NCBI GenBank assembly: GCA_024529925.1
Contig: JAFEUB010000716.1
Coordinates: forward strand, 2,871,412-2,935,411
Source: Ophthalmolycus amberensis
Lineage: Eukaryota > Chordata > Actinopteri > Perciformes > Zoarcidae
Length of the DNA stretch: 64,000 nucleotides
Direction: 5' to 3'
The position numbers and the translations under genes were made by a program. The notes beneath the pieces are model-generated. The model was given only the letters and a program-made list of their open reading frames with translations. It was not told the origin of the DNA and searched no databases. Below are positions 60,712 to 64,000 of this stretch, piece after piece; positions within the stretch are counted from its first letter, which is position 1; each line of letters starts with the position of its first letter.

Positions 60712-63700
60712 ATATGTTATCTGGAGAGAGGATGGCAGACAGAGACAAATTAACAAACATGTGCATATACACACATACGCGCACAAATATAAAGGAAAAG
60801 AAATGTTCTCCCGGTCGGCAGCGTGCTGCAGTGGACGGGCAGTCAGACAGCACCTATCTCCGTTAAATATCTCTGTAATTAGTTCAGGGAAAGTTGCAGC
60901 GATACACAGAAAGCCGAGAGGGAAGGGCGAGGTACATTGATTAAGTACAGCTGTACCAACAAGATTATACTCAAGAATGCTAATCGTATGTGACAGCCAT
61001 CTACAAAATATGATACGATGCCGGCCTTCTGTAAAAGAATGTAGACGGCTGAATGCACTCTGCGGACATGGATGAGATCAATGGGTGAAATTTAATTCTT
61101 TTTTTTTTTGTCTGCTATAGCATACATATCTGCTCTTTAAATCAATTATCCTGTGTTCTCCTTTGAGGAAGAAATCAAGGAAAAATTACGATTTTCGTGA
61201 TGGCGCTACATCATTTTGCAGTAATTCGACAGAATACCGCTTCTGTGTCCGTTTACAGATGGAGATGTTACTTCGATTCAGCCAATAAAATCTTGCATAA
61301 AAAGCCGTGACGTCAGAGTTGTGTCATTTATCCACTTGCACGGGGAAGACTGAAGGGGTATGACGGTGACTAACCTTAACTTAATAATAAGGATTATGCC
61401 AGGTTGAAAAATAATGATTCGACATGTCGACAAGAAATAAATGCAAACAAACTCGTCAAGATTACAATCCAAACACACGGCAAGTTGCATTGACATCTAA
61501 TAATAGGATAATCGGCCTTAACGTTTTTTATTTTATTTGAATAGAAAATACAAAGAACACAGGTAACATTTACTTTAACTGTACTGCTGCAGTCTTACTG
61601 GTAGAAGTATGCACACTATCCCTCGGAGACAAACATCCTACGACACAATTCTACTGTAGCTGATGATTATTCATTTGCTTCATTTATGTTTTATACGCTA
61701 GTCAGTTAAGAAATGTGTCGATGGCAAATGAGGCAGACAGCTGCCGTGGTGTCAGACCTCTGAACTCACGAACAAAGCGTGTCTCCCAGTGACAGCCAAA
61801 CTCAAGGGCATCATTTCTTTGTGGGTAGACTTAAAGACACAGAGAGCAGTCATGTGTTTATCACTGACACAAGGCACGTGTCTATTGAGACGGCAGCTGG
61901 TTTGACAAAACGTGGGCATTGTACCACCTAGGAATGACAACGGGTTGGAGCTGTGAACTAATGTGTGGTCGAGGCGGCAAGTAATAGTGCATTTTGCCCT
62001 TTGCGCTGTCTTAAATATAGCGTAACCCGCTGAAACAAGAAAAGCACATCGCCAGGCACATGACACAGGATATGGTCAAAATAGAATCGTATAGCCACAG
62101 GGTATATTACACTTTGTGAGGCTTTGAGACATTGACACCAAGGCATCGTGATCTAATAATATATGGGTACAAACACACTTCATTGTTACAGTTAACGCGC
62201 ATAAATGGGTTTTAATTCAAAGAACATTAGAGTCTAAATGTGCCGGTTAACCTGCCTTTATTCTGTAACTTTTTTTCTATTATTATTTGAAGCTACACTG
62301 TTGTTTCCCCTGGTTTCAATGCAAATAGAGGCTTAAGCCGACAATAAAGCACCAGAAAGGACCAGACGTGAACTGAGGGCCAGAGAAAGAGAAAAAGAGC
62401 AAGAGCAGCAGTCTTCCAAGGTGAGCGACACAGACAGCCACAGACAGACCCTGGCCATGGACCCTGAGAGTTAATGAAGCAGTCCTTCCCTATTATATCT
62501 GCCTGCATCCACCACAGCACAAGGTAAAAGACAACCAGACAATCCTCCTCTCCTCTCCTGTTAGTCCTCCCTGCAGTCCTGAAAACTGATCCTGCACACA
62601 ACTGATCCCTCACAACGCACACTGTAAACCACGTCTGCCTCGGTCCCGGACAGAGGCATAAATCTGTGCTTGTTTCTTAGGTAATAAAAATAACGCCTGA
62701 TACAGCAGCAGAGAAGAAACGGATTTATTAAGGGAGCGAAAGAAAACTCCCTCACTAATGAAGAGGTAATACATGTAAAAAAGATTCATCGCGCTGATGC
62801 CACATGGTACATAATAACTTCATGGCAAGTACATTACAGACAAAAGTGCAATGTAAAAGCATCATTACTGGATGAAATTGAAGTTCGACAAAAAAATATG
62901 GGGTAGCGACGGGTATTTTGGATTGTGCAGCAAACCTCCAATATCAAAGCATGGAAGAGGCAAAGTCTGCAAAATGAGAGTTTAGTCAATTCACCACTTG
63001 TCAGATTCAATTAGAGGCGTTCTGATGAGAAGTTCACAGATTTAAAATCGAAGCACTATGTACAGAGCTGTTGAATAGACCCAACAAGCAGAGTACCATG
63101 AACAAGTGCTTCATCACATCCAACCAGTTACTGGAATGTGTTTGCCACGGTACCCTAAAAATCCGATTCTTGCCAGACAAACACAAAAACAGGGGAGGGT
63201 AGCGGTTCTGTGTTTGCATTTCCAAATGCAACGTGCATGTTGTCAAACTGATAAATGTGCATTTTAATAGAACATTTTCTACTGGATGTGCAGTGCATTA
63301 CTGTGTTTTGGTTGTCAAATTGGTTGAATATGTTTTGTCCATTTGCTTGGGGTTCTGCTTTGGTTGTATTGTGCTAAAATTGTGTCGACCACCAAACAGA
63401 AAAGGTTAAATATTTGACGTCTGCTAAACTGAGTTGCCAGATTTTTTCGGAGACTCCCTACAGCTATCCAGAAGCCGTTCAGGTTATGAGAGTGTCTGAG
63501 ACGAGTGGATATTGCCTTACTGCTGCTCTTCCCCTGGGAAGGCTGAGTTTCTGCAGTACCTCACGCATTGTATCTGATAACATTTTGGCTAATATCAATA
63601 TTGTATAACTCGAGCGGTTGTCGAGTCTCATTTTCCTCTGTTTCATCAGTGAAATAGGCCTGATGAATTGCCTTCCTTGTGAAGTGACAGCACTCTTCCC

Positions 63701-64000
63701 TTAACATGTCTGATCTAGTTTGTTGTATCTCTCACACCTATGCACCAGACCGAGGGGCGACGTTGTTGTGTTGTGTTTGATTTATGTCTATACAGGCATA
63801 CTCATATGTCCATCTGTGAGCACAGAGGTTTGTCATAGAACAGCTTTGATTTCCTCCCTGAACCCATTCCCAATACAAGCCTGTCTAATACCGTACAAAT
63901 CTGTCTCCATCACAATCAAGCAGGCATGAAACAGAAGTCAATATTGTGTATCCTGCCTCCTGTGGAGATACAGTAAAGTAAACTAACAAGGAGGCATAAC

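Larger units (their letters stand above)
29527..64000 (-). other. pacrg last intron (to right edge)
   Basis: Sequence upstream of the pacrg terminal exon on the minus strand. I looked by eye for reverse-complement exons encoding the conserved PACRG segments around FFDGLCEM, ILPVLPQLI, VLQHLV and YYRQILP and found none. The simplest reading is that the last intron fills the remaining 34.5 kb. Mammalian PACRG also has very large introns. The interval is mostly unique AT-rich DNA with many microsatellites, two high-copy fish repeats, a Tc1-like scrap, an L2-type LINE 3' end and a hAT-type element, each listed separately. A missed short exon cannot be excluded. Confidence 0.65.

Noticed and set aside
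1..64000. CRISPR arrays, bacterial operons, tRNA or rRNA genes, viral genes
   Set aside because: None was seen. The tandem arrays are microsatellites or a minisatellite without unique spacers. No tRNA-like box A/box B pairing or rRNA segment was recognised, and no viral coding sequence was identified.

Overview
This is a non-coding-rich stretch of a ray-finned (teleost, probably percomorph) fish genome. The support is two fish-type coding exons with vertebrate GT/AG splice sites, many long CA/TG, GA/CT and other microsatellites, and several dispersed repeats I recognise from teleost genomes (hAT-type non-autonomous transposons, an L2-type LINE 3' end and two high-copy teleost repeats). There are no bacterial-type operons, CRISPR arrays or compact gene clusters.

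Layout, read on the minus strand because both genes point left. (1) From about 64000 down to 29527 lies intronic DNA of pacrg (Parkin co-regulated gene). No earlier pacrg exon was found by eye, so the last intron appears to exceed 34 kb. (2) 29526-29375 is the terminal coding exon of pacrg, ending in a stop codon, with a short probable 3' UTR below it. (3) About 29.1 to 20.65 kb is the intergenic interval, with no gene that I can support. (4) About 20.65 to 19.0 kb is a CpG-rich promoter region with four CCAAT boxes. It contains the first coding exon of a quaking-family STAR RNA-binding protein (qki, closest to the fish qkia type) at 20177-20036, followed by a consensus splice donor. (5) From 20035 to 1 lies the start of qki intron 1. 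No second exon is visible, so this intron exceeds 20 kb. It holds a striking 1.08-kb ATAC tetranucleotide array (4809-5888) and a 454-bp hAT-type element.

PACRG followed by QKI in the same orientation matches the order on human chromosome 6q26, so this is a conserved vertebrate neighbourhood. Pacrg acts in ciliary and flagellar doublet microtubules. Quaking acts in pre-mRNA splicing and mRNA stability. Nothing in the sequence links them functionally beyond adjacency.

The rest is transposon remnants and simple repeats. The best-defined elements are two hAT-type insertions with exact 8-bp target-site duplications (9987-10440 and 55600-56894). The second carries an internal 28-bp minisatellite and a 31-bp inverted repeat, and sits about 150 bp from a decayed L2-type LINE 3' end. 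I found no new enzymatic or defence system. The points most worth checking are the ATAC array, the structure of the 55.6-56.9 kb element, the qki promoter and start codon, and a cluster of UG-repeat tracts upstream of the pacrg terminal exon.
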